Shown here: positions 23,235 to 31,789 of the stretch, in pieces
How positions within the stretch are numbered: the stretch's first letter is position 1
Layout of the letters: each line of letters opens with the position of its first letter
Origin: T3Sed10-241 sp036796255
Lineage (GTDB): Bacteria > Bacteroidota > Bacteroidia > Flavobacteriales_D > Cryomorphaceae
NCBI GenBank assembly: GCA_036796255.1
Contig: DAIRDH010000027.1
Span: forward strand, 1 to 44,054
Length of the DNA stretch: 44,054 nucleotides
Direction of reading: 5' to 3'
Notes under the pieces: generated by a model
Databases searched by the model: none
Seen by the model: only the letters and a program-made list of their open reading frames with translations
What the model was told of the DNA's origin: nothing
Translations under genes and position numbers: made by a program

Positions 23235-23946
23235 TTGGCCTTGTACAGTTCCAAAAGGGCTGTTTGCATATCCTTAAATTTGAACTTAAATCCAGTCGAT
23301 GCGATCTTATCGGCTGAAGCGCAGCTGCCCTCCAGCAGTATTTCTGACATTTCACCAAGCGCGAGCTTGAGCGCGAAGATGGGAACGGCTGGAAGCCACA
23401 GGGGTTTATTTAAGGCCTTAGCGATGGCTTTGGTCAGGTTGCGGTTGTTGATATGGTCGCCATTGGTGGCATTGTAAGGCCCTTNNNNNNNNNNNNNNNN
23501 NNNNNNNNNNNNNNNNNNNNNNNNNNNNNNNNNNNNNNNNNNNNNNNNNNNNNNNNNNNNNNNNNNNNNNNNNNNNNNNNNNNNCCGTAGTAATTGATCC
23601 CACTTGCGGAAATAAACACTTCAGGCCATTGACCTGCACTTTCGCAAGTGGCATAAAGAAGTTCAGCGGATTTCACCCGGCTGTTGATGATGATTTGCTT
23701 GCGTCTGTCCGTCCAGCGCTCATCGGCGATGCCGGCTCCTGCCAAATGGATAATGGCATGCACATCCTTGATCGCTTCTTCATCTATTTTTCCGGAAAGG
23801 ACATCCCAGACATAGGTCTTTACAGGGCCGTTTCCATCGGCACTCCGTGAAAGGTGTGCTACCGCGTATCCTCTCTTTTGCAGCAGCGCAGTAAGTGCAC
23901 TGCCTACGAGGCCTGAGCCTCCGGTAATCAGTATTTTCTTAGACAT
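23231..23946 (-). CDS. NAD-dependent epimerase of the TIGR01777 (YfcH/SulA) family, broken by an assembly gap
   Basis: Both ends of one gene are visible. The N-terminal 120 residues (ILITGGSGLVGSALTALLQKRGY, a Rossmann fold, then IHLAGAGIADERWTDRRKQ and FISASGINYY) lie at 23585-23946. The last 83 residues, starting GPYNATNGDHINNRNLTKAI and ending LLELYKAN, are read from 23484 to 23231. Between them are 100 N (23485-23584). The flanks leave two bases on each side, so an intact gene needs a gap of 3n+2 bases, and 100 does not fit. Proteins of this family are about 300 residues, which would put the true gap near 290 bases. Function: SDR-type nucleotide-sugar epimerase-like or cell-division-inhibitor-like, substrate unknown. 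Confidence 0.85.
23485..23584. other. Assembly gap (100 N)
   Basis: Exactly 100 undetermined bases, the conventional placeholder for a scaffold join of unknown length. It interrupts the epimerase gene. Confidence 0.99.
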
Positions 23947-24032
23947 GCAATAAAGGTAAGTTCAAAGTGTAGTTGACCACCGGAATTAACAAAAAATTGA
24001 ACGCGGTGATTACAGACCCTTGGCTGTAGGCG

Positions 24033-24069
24033 AAAAAAAAGAAGCTTACCATTTTGGCAAGCTTCTTTT
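24033..24069 (-). terminator. Intrinsic terminator of the fasciclin gene
   Basis: AAAAGAAGCTT (24037-24047) pairs with AAGCTTCTTTT (24059-24069), loop about 11 bases. On the minus strand eight T follow (complement of the A run at 24033-24040). It is 20 bases after the fasciclin stop. Confidence 0.9.
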
Positions 24070-24089
24070 CATTGAAATCTTTTTGTGCT

Positions 24090-25073
24090 TTACAACTGCG
24101 GTAGAATTACACTATTGATTACATGCACTACGCCGTTTGTGCCTTGTACGTCGGTGAGAATAACAAGGGCAGCGTCGCCGTTTGTGTCAATAATTGACAC
24201 TTGTCCGTTTTCGATAGAAACTGTGAAGGCCTGACCATTGAGGCTAGGTACGGGTCCTGCTTCAAGGTCGCCGCTCTGAGCGTTGATGCCTGCCACATGA
24301 TACGTAAGTACAGTGGTAAGCTGCTCAACAGTGAGACCAGCTACTACTTCGCTGATATCTTCGAATGCTGCATTGTTTGGGGCCAGCACGGTGAATGGAC
24401 CATCACCTTGCAAAGTCGTAACAAGATCAGCGGCCCCGAGAGCGCCTACAAGCTCAGAAAATGCTTCAGGATTGTTTAGGGCGTGAGCCACTACGTCTGG
24501 TAAAGCCAATACTTCATTGATGCCATGAATCACCCCATTGGTGGCCACAATGTCGGCAGCTTCTACCGATACGCTGTTGTTGAGGGTTACTCCTGCCGTT
24601 CCAGATTGCACACGCAGTGAGAGCTGATCGTCGTTTGGACTGGCAGTTGAAGCAGTTGTCACATATGCGTTTTCCGGCACTTCTGAAGCGAGTACCTGTG
24701 CACCAAGTACATGGTATAGCAAGAGGTCTTCAATAGCTTCAGCACCGAGCGCGGTGGCCGCAGCTGCCAAGCGCTCTTCATTTGTGCCTGCTGGAATGCC
24801 TGCATCGTCAAAGAAACTGTTGAATGCGTCATTGTCAGGAGCAAATACTGTGAATGGTCCCGGGCCAGCCAAGGTAGAATCAAGACCAGTAGCGGTCAAA
24901 GCACCTACAAGAATGGAGTATTGTGGATTTGCTACAGCAATTTCTACAATATTCTGAGTGGGGCCTGTAGGTGGTGTTGTACCGCCATTGTCGTCATCAT
25001 CATTGCAGGATGTGAAGGTGAAGGCCAATGCAGCCATTCCGAGCATGCTTAAAGTTTTAAACGAAAATTTCAT
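24090..25073 (-). CDS. Lipoprotein with two fasciclin (FAS1) domains
   Basis: A 327-residue protein. It has a lipoprotein signal peptide (MKFSFKTLSMLGMAALAFT) ending in a lipobox with cysteine at residue 23. An Asp-rich stretch (NDDDDNGG) follows; acidic residues just after the lipid cysteine are typical of surface-exposed lipoproteins in Bacteroidota. Two FAS1 domains follow, about 43-185 and 190-327. Each has the H1/H2 box pattern: FTVFAPDNDAFNSFF and VLAPNNAAF, then LLYHVLGAQVL and LTYHVAGINAQ, and NGVIHGINEVLALP / NGVVHVINSVILP. FAS1 domains mediate adhesion. It is monocistronic, with its own terminator. Binding partner unknown. Confidence 0.93.
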   Translation of the reverse strand: MKFSFKTLSMLGMAALAFTFTSCNDDDDNGGTTPPTGPTQNIVEIAVANPQYSILVGALTATGLDSTLAGPGPFTVFAPDNDAFNSFFDDAGIPAGTNEERLAAAATALGAEAIEDLLLYHVLGAQVLASEVPENAYVTTASTASPNDDQLSLRVQSGTAGVTLNNSVSVEAADIVATNGVIHGINEVLALPDVVAHALNNPEAFSELVGALGAADLVTTLQGDGPFTVLAPNNAAFEDISEVVAGLTVEQLTTVLTYHVAGINAQSGDLEAGPVPSLNGQAFTVSIENGQVSIIDTNGDAALVILTDVQGTNGVVHVINSVILPQL

Positions 25074-25318
25074 GGTATTGTGTTTTGGGGTTAATGTTTA
25101 ACGCTGGCTTAACATGATATTCACAGAGATGTTGCGTTCAAACTTTCATAAAATCCAATATTCTAGGAATCCTATCGTTTCTTTCTGGTATTGGATACGC
25201 TGAGAATTGATGGCCATTCCGAACATCTCAATGTGCAGAAATATCAATGCTTGCAGCATTTGGCGCCATTTTCCTTCACAACTTCACGATACGATTAAAG
25301 CCTGGATTTCAAAACCCA

Positions 25319-26932
25319 ATGACGACTAAAAATTATTTTTCCCTGTTTCTTTTTTTTGCATTCTTTTTGAATTTGCCAGCCCAGGCACCTGAGCAATTGT
25401 ATGTGGATTACTATGATAAGGCTGGCAAGTTGAAGCGCTCCGAAGGCAAATTCGTTTATGGAATGGAGCAGGGCGAGTGGATCTATTACTATGAAAATGG
25501 GAATATCCGCGAGCGCAGCAATTACTCCTTAGGTCGCCTTGATGGGCGGGTTACCACTTACCACCCTGACAGCTCAGTAGCGGTGGATGGTTACTTTCGC
25601 TGGTCAGCGCCGGATAGTGTGCGCTATTCTTATTTCCCGAAAGGGCAGCTTAAAGAGGAGGCCTGGTTTGATCGCGGTACAAGGGTGAATACCTGGAAGC
25701 GATACTATCCCGATGGCAAGCCAATGATGGAAGAATTATACTTAGACTCGGTTGAGGTGCCTTTATTGATGGCTTATTGGTCGCCTTCTGGCAAAGAAAT
25801 GGTGGCGCAGGGCAATGGCGCCATGGAAGATTACTATGCGAATGGCAACCTCAAGTCAAGAGAAACTTTCACTGGTGGACGCATGACTGGTCTTTCAGAG
25901 ACCTGGTGGCCTGATGGCACTGCCCGCAGCAAAGGTTATTACCTCAATGGACTTAAAGACAGCACCTGGACCTACCATCTCGAATCAGGAACATTGTGGA
26001 AGACTACCACATTCAGCAACGATACGCTCAACGGTCCGTTCAGTGCATTTTTCGGAAACGAGCAACTGGCCGAGCAAGGCGAGTTTGAGCGGGGCGAAAA
26101 ATCGGGCTTGTGGACCTTTCACAGGGAGAACACCCATAAAGAAATGGAGGGGCCTTTTAAAGAAGGGAAGCGCGAAGGCGAATGGAAGTATTGGTATGAA
26201 GACGGACAATTGCAAAGCAAAGGTTCGTGGACCGCGGGCATGCAAGATGGCGAATGGGAGTTTTACTACCCCGATGGGAGCAAATGGCGATTGGGCCACT
26301 ACCTGCAAGGTCAAAAACACGGCGTGTGGACTACATGGTTTGAGAATGGCCAGAAACTACAGGAAGGAACGTATGCCAATGGGCTGGAAGATGGCAAGTG
26401 GCAGTCTTGGTTTGAAAGTGGAAAGCCTAGCGATGAAGGGAGTTTTGTAAAAGGATTGCTGAGCGGCAAGTGGCAAGGCTGGTACCCGAATGGACAACTG
26501 CGCTATGAAGGACATTGGCAGGAGAATAAGAAAAACGGACTCTGGAAACACTGGAGTGACCAAGGGCGGCCAGAGGAGACGGCTTACTTCAAAGACGGCA
26601 CCTTGCACGGCCCTTACAGCCGCTTTAATGAGAACGGAATTCCGGAGCAGGAGGGCAACTACACCATGGGTAAGCCTTCCGGCAAATGGATTTATTATTT
26701 CCCGGAAGGGGGAAAGCTGCGAGAATGCAGCTACCTCGATGGCAAGCTGGAAGGGGAGAGCCTCATCTACCATCGGCGGGGTGGACATCCCCACATGAAA
26801 GAAAATTACCAGCAGGGCAAGCTGCACGGTCTGGCCTCTGAGTTTTCGCCCGGAGGGCAATTGTTGCGCTCTGTGAAGTACGAAGAGGGTCGAAAGGTAA
26901 AGGTGGTTCAAGACAATGTAATGGGCAATTAG
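25319..26932 (+). CDS. Exported protein made of about 21 MORN-like repeats
   Basis: A 537-residue protein. I set the start at ATG 25319 because a clear signal peptide follows (MTTKNYFSLFLFFAFFLNLP, then AQA). The upstream extension to 25247 would bury it. The rest is about 21 tandem units of 22-24 residues with the pattern W-x3-Y/F-x-NG-x5-E/G-x-Y/F-x2-G-x2-x-G, as in GKWQGWYPNGQLRYEGHW. This is the MORN_2 / YwqK-like repeat common in Bacteroidota. The best-conserved units lie at about 270-500; the first six are degenerate. MORN-like repeats form beta-hairpin solenoids that bind lipids or proteins. No enzymatic domain is attached, and its neighbours do not suggest a function. Confidence 0.88.
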   Translation: MTTKNYFSLFLFFAFFLNLPAQAPEQLYVDYYDKAGKLKRSEGKFVYGMEQGEWIYYYENGNIRERSNYSLGRLDGRVTTYHPDSSVAVDGYFRWSAPDSVRYSYFPKGQLKEEAWFDRGTRVNTWKRYYPDGKPMMEELYLDSVEVPLLMAYWSPSGKEMVAQGNGAMEDYYANGNLKSRETFTGGRMTGLSETWWPDGTARSKGYYLNGLKDSTWTYHLESGTLWKTTTFSNDTLNGPFSAFFGNEQLAEQGEFERGEKSGLWTFHRENTHKEMEGPFKEGKREGEWKYWYEDGQLQSKGSWTAGMQDGEWEFYYPDGSKWRLGHYLQGQKHGVWTTWFENGQKLQEGTYANGLEDGKWQSWFESGKPSDEGSFVKGLLSGKWQGWYPNGQLRYEGHWQENKKNGLWKHWSDQGRPEETAYFKDGTLHGPYSRFNENGIPEQEGNYTMGKPSGKWIYYFPEGGKLRECSYLDGKLEGESLIYHRRGGHPHMKENYQQGKLHGLASEFSPGGQLLRSVKYEEGRKVKVVQDNVMGN

Positions 26933-27025
26933 TAACTGGCATTCAGTGAATTATTTGATATGAATTGCTGGCGACTCTTGTACAGCTACGCACACATTGA
27001 TTTTCGTTTTCGCTGTAATGACCGA

Positions 27026-27056
27026 CTTGCCAACTCGAAAAGAATACGTACCTTTG
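27026..27056 (+). promoter_or_regulatory. Promoter of the rimP-nusA-infB operon
   Basis: CTTG (27026-27029), exactly 19 bases, TACCTTTG (27049-27056), followed by CGGC: a strong Bacteroidota promoter. Transcription would begin near 27063, just before the hairpin at 27076-27097. Confidence 0.85.
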
Positions 27057-27075
27057 CGGCATAAAACAACACAAC

Positions 27076-27100
27076 AAGAGGGGCAGCAGCCCCTCTTTTT
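27076..27100 (+). promoter_or_regulatory. Terminator-like hairpin in the rimP-nusA-infB leader (candidate attenuator)
   Basis: AAGAGGGGC (27076-27084), loop AGCA, GCCCCTCTT (27089-27097), then TTT: a perfect 9-bp GC-rich stem, with the last two stem T plus three more making a five-T run. It has the shape of an intrinsic terminator but lies about 13 bases after the predicted transcription start and 9 bases before the rimP start codon. Every transcript of this operon from this promoter must pass it. Confidence 0.8.
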
Positions 27101-27109
27101 ATTGCCACC

Positions 27110-27577
27110 TTGATCACTGAAAATACCATAAGGGCCCTGATAGGCGCCAAGATAGAAGGCACAGAATATTATATTCTGAGCCTTGATATTGGCCCCGGAA
27201 ATGCTATTGTGGTAGAATTGGAAAACAGCGGGCCAGTGAGCATTGAAGATTGCGTTGCCATAAGCCGCGCCATTGAGCACAATCTGGATAGAGAAGCTGA
27301 AGATTTTTCCCTTCAGGTGAGCTCCCCGGGATTGGATAAGCCGCTCAGAGATCACCGCCAGTACATTAAAAATGTGGGCAGAACCTTGAAAGTGCGTCTC
27401 GCCGATAATGAGGAAGTGGAAGGAGAGTTGAGATCGGCCGATGCGGAAAAAATTGTGCTCTTCACTCAGCGCAAAGAGCGCGTGGAAGGCAAAAAGAAAA
27501 GAATACTTGTGGAAGAAGAGCGAGAGCTGACCTACCCCGAAATAAAACAAGCCAAAATCAAGATAAACTTCAAATAA
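27110..27577 (+). CDS. rimP: Ribosome maturation factor RimP
   Basis: A 155-residue RimP, which assists 30S subunit assembly. Family regions are YILSLDIGPGNAIVVELE (strand-rich N-domain), SIEDCVAISRAIEHNLD, and FSLQVSSPGLDKPLRDHRQY, which is diagnostic. A C-terminal SH3-like domain follows. The best start is TTG at 27110; no ATG is available in frame near the beginning. The gene is 6 bases upstream of nusA in the conserved rimP-nusA-infB operon. Confidence 0.93.
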   Translation: MITENTIRALIGAKIEGTEYYILSLDIGPGNAIVVELENSGPVSIEDCVAISRAIEHNLDREAEDFSLQVSSPGLDKPLRDHRQYIKNVGRTLKVRLADNEEVEGELRSADAEKIVLFTQRKERVEGKKKRILVEEERELTYPEIKQAKIKINFK

Positions 27578-27583
27578 TCAGTC

Positions 27584-28819
27584 ATGAGCAATATCAACTT
27601 GTTCGAGTCATTCGCGGAATTTAAAGATTTCAAAAACATAGACCGCGAAACCATGATGCGCATCCTCGAGGATGTATTTCGCAGCATGCTCATTAAAAAG
27701 CATGGCACTGACGAAAATTTCGACATCATCATCAACCCTGATGAAGGTGACTTGGAAATTTGGCGCAACCGCGAGATCGTTCACGATGGTGAAGTTGAAG
27801 ATGACAATACCCAAATCGCCTATTCAGAGGCTATTAAAGTAGAGCCCGACTTTGAGGTGGGTGAAGAAGCCACTGAGGCCATAAAGCTCGACCACTTTGG
27901 CCGACGAAGCATACTTTCCATGCGTCAAAATCTCGTTTCGAAAATTATCGAACTTGAAAAAGACAGCCTTTACAAGAAGTACAGCGAGCGTGTAGGTGAA
28001 ATTATCACCGGCGAAGTGTATCAGGTTTGGAAACGCGAGGTATTGTTGCTCGATGATGAAGGCAATGAACTTATACTTCCAAAGTCGGAGCAAATCCCTT
28101 CTGATTATTTCAAGAAAGGCGACAGCGTCCGCGCCGTGGTGTCTAAAGTTGAGATGCGCAACAACAGTCCAATTGTAATCCTCTCGCGCACCGCACCTGA
28201 ATTTTTGGAGCGACTGTTCGAAATGGAAGTTCCTGAAGTATTCGACGGCTTGATCACCATCAAGAAAATTGTACGCGTACCAGGCGAACGTGCCAAAGTA
28301 GCTGTGGAAAGCTATGACGACCGCATCGATCCGGTTGGAGCTTGCGTGGGCATGAAGGGTTCGCGTATCCACAGCATCGTGCGCGAGCTGAAAAATGAAA
28401 ACATTGACGTGATTAACTTCACGAACAACCTGCAGCTGCTCATCTCAAGATCACTGAGCCCTGCCAAAATAACGAACATCAAGCTCGACGAAGAGAATAA
28501 GAAAGCAGAGGTTTTCCTTAAGCCTGATCAGGTATCCCTTGCCATTGGCAAAGGAGGCCATAACATTAAGTTGGCCAGCAAACTTACCGGTTATGACCTC
28601 GACGTGTATCGCGAAACTGATGCGGACGATGAAGATGTTGACCTAGAGGAATTTGCGGACGAAATTGATGGCTGGATCATCGATGAACTCAAAGCAGTGG
28701 GACTTGATACCGCAAGGAGCGTTCTCGAACTCACCAAGGCCGACCTCGTTTCGCGCACCGACCTTGAAGAAGAAACCATTGACGAAATCTTTAAAATACT
28801 ACGTGAGGAGCTGGAATAA
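27584..28819 (+). CDS. nusA: Transcription termination/antitermination factor NusA
   Basis: A 411-residue NusA, which binds RNA polymerase and nascent RNA and controls pausing, termination and antitermination. The N-terminal domain (1-about 125) starts INLFESFAEFKDFKN. An S1 domain follows (about 135-200, ITGEVYQVWKREVLLLDDEG). Two KH domains come next (about 230-350): VGACVGMKGSRIHSIVRELK and VSLAIGKGGHNIKLASKLTG. The C-terminal region, about 60 residues, is acidic and helical (ADEIDGWIIDELKAVG), a single helix-hairpin-helix-like part rather than the two acidic repeats of E. coli. This matches the shorter form seen outside the gamma-proteobacteria. Confidence 0.97.
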   Translation: MSNINLFESFAEFKDFKNIDRETMMRILEDVFRSMLIKKHGTDENFDIIINPDEGDLEIWRNREIVHDGEVEDDNTQIAYSEAIKVEPDFEVGEEATEAIKLDHFGRRSILSMRQNLVSKIIELEKDSLYKKYSERVGEIITGEVYQVWKREVLLLDDEGNELILPKSEQIPSDYFKKGDSVRAVVSKVEMRNNSPIVILSRTAPEFLERLFEMEVPEVFDGLITIKKIVRVPGERAKVAVESYDDRIDPVGACVGMKGSRIHSIVRELKNENIDVINFTNNLQLLISRSLSPAKITNIKLDEENKKAEVFLKPDQVSLAIGKGGHNIKLASKLTGYDLDVYRETDADDEDVDLEEFADEIDGWIIDELKAVGLDTARSVLELTKADLVSRTDLEEETIDEIFKILREELE

Positions 28820-28867
28820 GCCTACTTTTTAGGTTATTTCATACTTTCGCACTCAGACAAACAATTT

Positions 28868-31684
28868 ATGCCAGGCAAATCAGCACCCGTAAGATTAAGC
28901 AAAGCCGCCAAGGAATTCAACGTAGGACTCTCAACGATTGTCGATTATTTGAAATCGAAAGGTATCGAGATTGAAAGCAATCCCAATACAAAGATTGACA
29001 ATAAGACTTTTGAAATCCTTCAGGATGAGTTTCTTGACTCCAAAAAGCTAAAGGAGAAGGCCCAGCAGGTTGGGGTGCGCAGTGGTAAACGCGAAACTGT
29101 AAGCTTACAGAAAGAACGTGCGCCTGAAAAGCCAGCCCCGGCTGAAGAAGAAGAAGGGATTCTGATCAAGAATGTCCAGGGCAGCGGCGAAGACGACGTA
29201 TTTAAGCCAAAGTCAGAGAAGAAAGTCGGGCTCAATGTTGTGGGCAAGATCGACCTTGACAAGGGCAAAAAAGAAGCCGAGAAGAAGAAGGAAGAGGCTG
29301 CTGCTGCAGCGGCTAAGGCCGCTAAGGAAGCTGAAGCGCGCAAGAAGGAAGAAGAAGATAAAGCGGTTGCGGCAAAAGAGAAAGCCACCAAAGAGGAATC
29401 TGATAAGGCAGCGGCTCCAGCAGAGACAAAAGCTGCAGAGAAGCCGAAGGAAGTCGAGAAAGCGAAAGAGCCAGCAAAGACCAACGCCCCAATTTCACAT
29501 AGGCCGGAAGAGCGTGAAACCCATAAAACTACATTTAGTAAACTGGCCGGGCCTACAGTAATTGGTAAAATTGACCTTCCAGAAAAGAAGAAGAAGCCGG
29601 TAATGAGTACGGACCCTGAAACGGAAACGCAGAAAGGGAAGCGCAAGCGCAAACGCATCATTTCCAAAACAGACCAGCCACAAACGGCGAATCCGCAACG
29701 CGGAGGTGCCCCCCAAAAAGGTGGGAATGACAAAGGCCGCAAAGGTGGAAAGCCTGGTGGCAATGCCAAGCAGGAAGTTAGTCAGGAAGACATTGACAGA
29801 GAGTTGAAGCAAACGCTGGCCAAGCTTAGTGGAAATACAGTCAAAGGTAAAGGGGCAAAAATACGCCGTCAGCGCCGGGATGACCACCGAAGCAGGGCCG
29901 AAGAGCGCGCTCAGCATGAAGAAATGCAGTCTACAGTGCTCAAGCTTACAGAGTTTGTTACTGTTTCAGATTTGTCGACACTGATGGAAGTTGGAATTAC
30001 CGACATCATCTCGGCTTGTATGAGCCTTGGCATCATGGCTTCGATCAACCAGCGCCTCGATGCAGAAACGATATCTATTGTAGCCGAGGAATTCGGTTAC
30101 ACAGTTGAATTTACAACCGCTGAGGTACAAGAATCTATTCCTGTGCAGGAAGACGAGCCTGACCAGCTTAAGCCGAGGGCACCTATTGTTACAGTGATGG
30201 GTCACGTTGACCACGGTAAAACTTCATTGCTTGACTACGTTCGCAAAGAAAACGTAATTGCAGGTGAAGCCGGTGGAATCACCCAGCATATTGGCGCTTA
30301 CAGCGTTGAAGTTGGCGATAGGTATATTACTTTCCTTGATACGCCTGGTCACGAGGCCTTTACGGCGATGCGTGCACGGGGTGCTCAAGTAACTGACCTC
30401 GCAATTATTGTGGTAGCCGCTGACGATGATGTAATGCCCCAGACGAAGGAGGCCATCAATCACGCCCAAGCTGCTGGTATCCCAATGATATTTGCGATCA
30501 ATAAAATTGACAAGCCAAATGCCAACCCGGACAAGATCAAGGAGCAATTGGCCAACATGAACATCCTGGTGGAAGACTGGGGTGGAAAATTTCAGAGCCA
30601 GGAAATTTCAGCCAAGCACGGTACCAATGTGAGCGAATTGCTTGAAAAAGTATTGCTTGAAGCTGATTTGCTCGAACTTACAGCCAATCCTGATAAACTT
30701 GCTCTCGGTACAGTTATTGAATCAAGCCTTGACAAAGGGCGTGGTTACGTGTGTACTTTACTGGTGGAGTCCGGTACGATGAGGGTTGGAGACGTGGTAC
30801 TTGCAGGACATTATACCGGCCGTGTAAAAGCCATGTTTAATGAAAGAGGCAAGGAAATCACAGCAGCCGGTCCGGCTCAGCCAGTTTCCATGCTTGGGTT
30901 GGCGGGTGCTCCAAATGCTGGTGATAAGTTTAATGTGCTCGCTGATGAGCGCGAGGCCCGCACTATTGCGGCCAAGCGCGAACAGCTGCAGCGTGAGCAA
31001 GGCGTGCGTACCAAGAAACACGTTACCCTTGATGAAATTGGCCGTCGTATTGCGATTGGCGACTTTAAGGAGTTGAATATAATCCTCAAGGGTGACGTTG
31101 ATGGTTCTGTTGAGGCTCTTGCTGACTCGATGCAAAAGCTATCAACGGATAAAATTCAGGTCAATGTAATACACAAGGCGGTAGGTCAAATTACAGAAAG
31201 CGACGTATTGCTCGCAACAGCCTCTGACGCTATCATTGTTGGTTTCCAGGTAAGGCCATCTGGCGGAGCGCGTAAACTTGCGGAGAAAGAGGAAATTCAA
31301 ATCAAGATGTATTCGGTAATATACGCTGCGATCGAAGAAGTTCGTGATGCTATGGAAGGCATGCTCTCAGCGCGTATTGAGGAGCGTATTGTCGGAAATG
31401 CAGAAGTCCGCGAAACTTTCAAAATCTCAAAAGTGGGTACGATTGCCGGCTGTTTTGTCACTGATGGCAAGATCAACCGCAACTCGAAGGTGCGCCTTGT
31501 GCGAGATGGTATCGTGGTGTATACTGGCAATCTTGGCAGTTTGAAACGCTACAAGGATGATGTGAAGGAAGTGGCCAAAGGTTACGAGTGCGGTTTGAAT
31601 ATTGATAAATTCAACGACATCAAAGAAGGCGACATCGTTGAAGCCTTCGAAGAAGTGGAAGTAAAACAAACCTTGGCGGATTGA
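28868..31684 (+). CDS. infB: Translation initiation factor IF-2
   Basis: A 938-residue IF-2, the GTPase that places initiator tRNA on the 30S subunit. The N-terminal IF2_N domain (VRLSKAAKEFNVGLSTIVDY, about residues 8-27) is followed by a long Lys/Glu/Ala-rich low-complexity segment (about 60-330). A second IF2_N-like domain precedes the GTPase. G motifs: GHVDHGKT (about 444-451), DTPGHEAFTAM (near 490) and NKIDKP (near 545). Beta-barrel and C-terminal tRNA-binding domains complete it (EDGSVEAL-type region and the final KDVKEVAKGYECGLNI). It is last in the rimP-nusA-infB operon, 48 bases after nusA, with a terminator behind it. Confidence 0.97.
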   Translation: MPGKSAPVRLSKAAKEFNVGLSTIVDYLKSKGIEIESNPNTKIDNKTFEILQDEFLDSKKLKEKAQQVGVRSGKRETVSLQKERAPEKPAPAEEEEGILIKNVQGSGEDDVFKPKSEKKVGLNVVGKIDLDKGKKEAEKKKEEAAAAAAKAAKEAEARKKEEEDKAVAAKEKATKEESDKAAAPAETKAAEKPKEVEKAKEPAKTNAPISHRPEERETHKTTFSKLAGPTVIGKIDLPEKKKKPVMSTDPETETQKGKRKRKRIISKTDQPQTANPQRGGAPQKGGNDKGRKGGKPGGNAKQEVSQEDIDRELKQTLAKLSGNTVKGKGAKIRRQRRDDHRSRAEERAQHEEMQSTVLKLTEFVTVSDLSTLMEVGITDIISACMSLGIMASINQRLDAETISIVAEEFGYTVEFTTAEVQESIPVQEDEPDQLKPRAPIVTVMGHVDHGKTSLLDYVRKENVIAGEAGGITQHIGAYSVEVGDRYITFLDTPGHEAFTAMRARGAQVTDLAIIVVAADDDVMPQTKEAINHAQAAGIPMIFAINKIDKPNANPDKIKEQLANMNILVEDWGGKFQSQEISAKHGTNVSELLEKVLLEADLLELTANPDKLALGTVIESSLDKGRGYVCTLLVESGTMRVGDVVLAGHYTGRVKAMFNERGKEITAAGPAQPVSMLGLAGAPNAGDKFNVLADEREARTIAAKREQLQREQGVRTKKHVTLDEIGRRIAIGDFKELNIILKGDVDGSVEALADSMQKLSTDKIQVNVIHKAVGQITESDVLLATASDAIIVGFQVRPSGGARKLAEKEEIQIKMYSVIYAAIEEVRDAMEGMLSARIEERIVGNAEVRETFKISKVGTIAGCFVTDGKINRNSKVRLVRDGIVVYTGNLGSLKRYKDDVKEVAKGYECGLNIDKFNDIKEGDIVEAFEEVEVKQTLAD

Positions 31685-31712
31685 TTTCCTCGTAACAATT
31701 ATTCTATAACTG

Positions 31713-31740
31713 AAAACGCGGCCCAAGGGTCGCGTTTTTT
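31713..31740 (+). terminator. Intrinsic terminator of the rimP-nusA-infB operon
   Basis: AAAACGCG (31713-31720) pairs with CGCGTTTT (31731-31738), with inner CCC/GGG pairing and a short loop. Six T begin at 31735, and a second T run follows after one C. Confidence 0.9.
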
Positions 31741-31789
31741 CTTTTTCTCCCTGTTGGTCAGGGTTTCAGTAGCTATGCGGCCATTGTCT

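Noticed and set aside
23418..23484. Frame-shifted ends of the epimerase gene through the N run
   Set aside because: They arise only because 100 N is not the real gap length; the correct C-terminal frame ends at 23231.
25247..25318. Upstream extension of the MORN-repeat protein
   Set aside because: It would put 24 residues before a clean signal peptide; ATG 25319 fits an exported protein better.
25319..26932. Toxin-antitoxin system based on YwqK-like repeats
   Set aside because: The protein has a signal peptide and no adjacent toxin candidate; the antitoxin label for such repeats is weak.
26951..27550. 199-codon minus-strand frame over rimP
   Set aside because: It covers the rimP promoter and gene on the other strand and shows no recognisable domain.
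29020..29769. 249-codon minus-strand frame inside infB
   Set aside because: A Ser/Phe-rich translation produced by the Lys/Glu/Ala-rich low-complexity segment of IF-2 read backwards.
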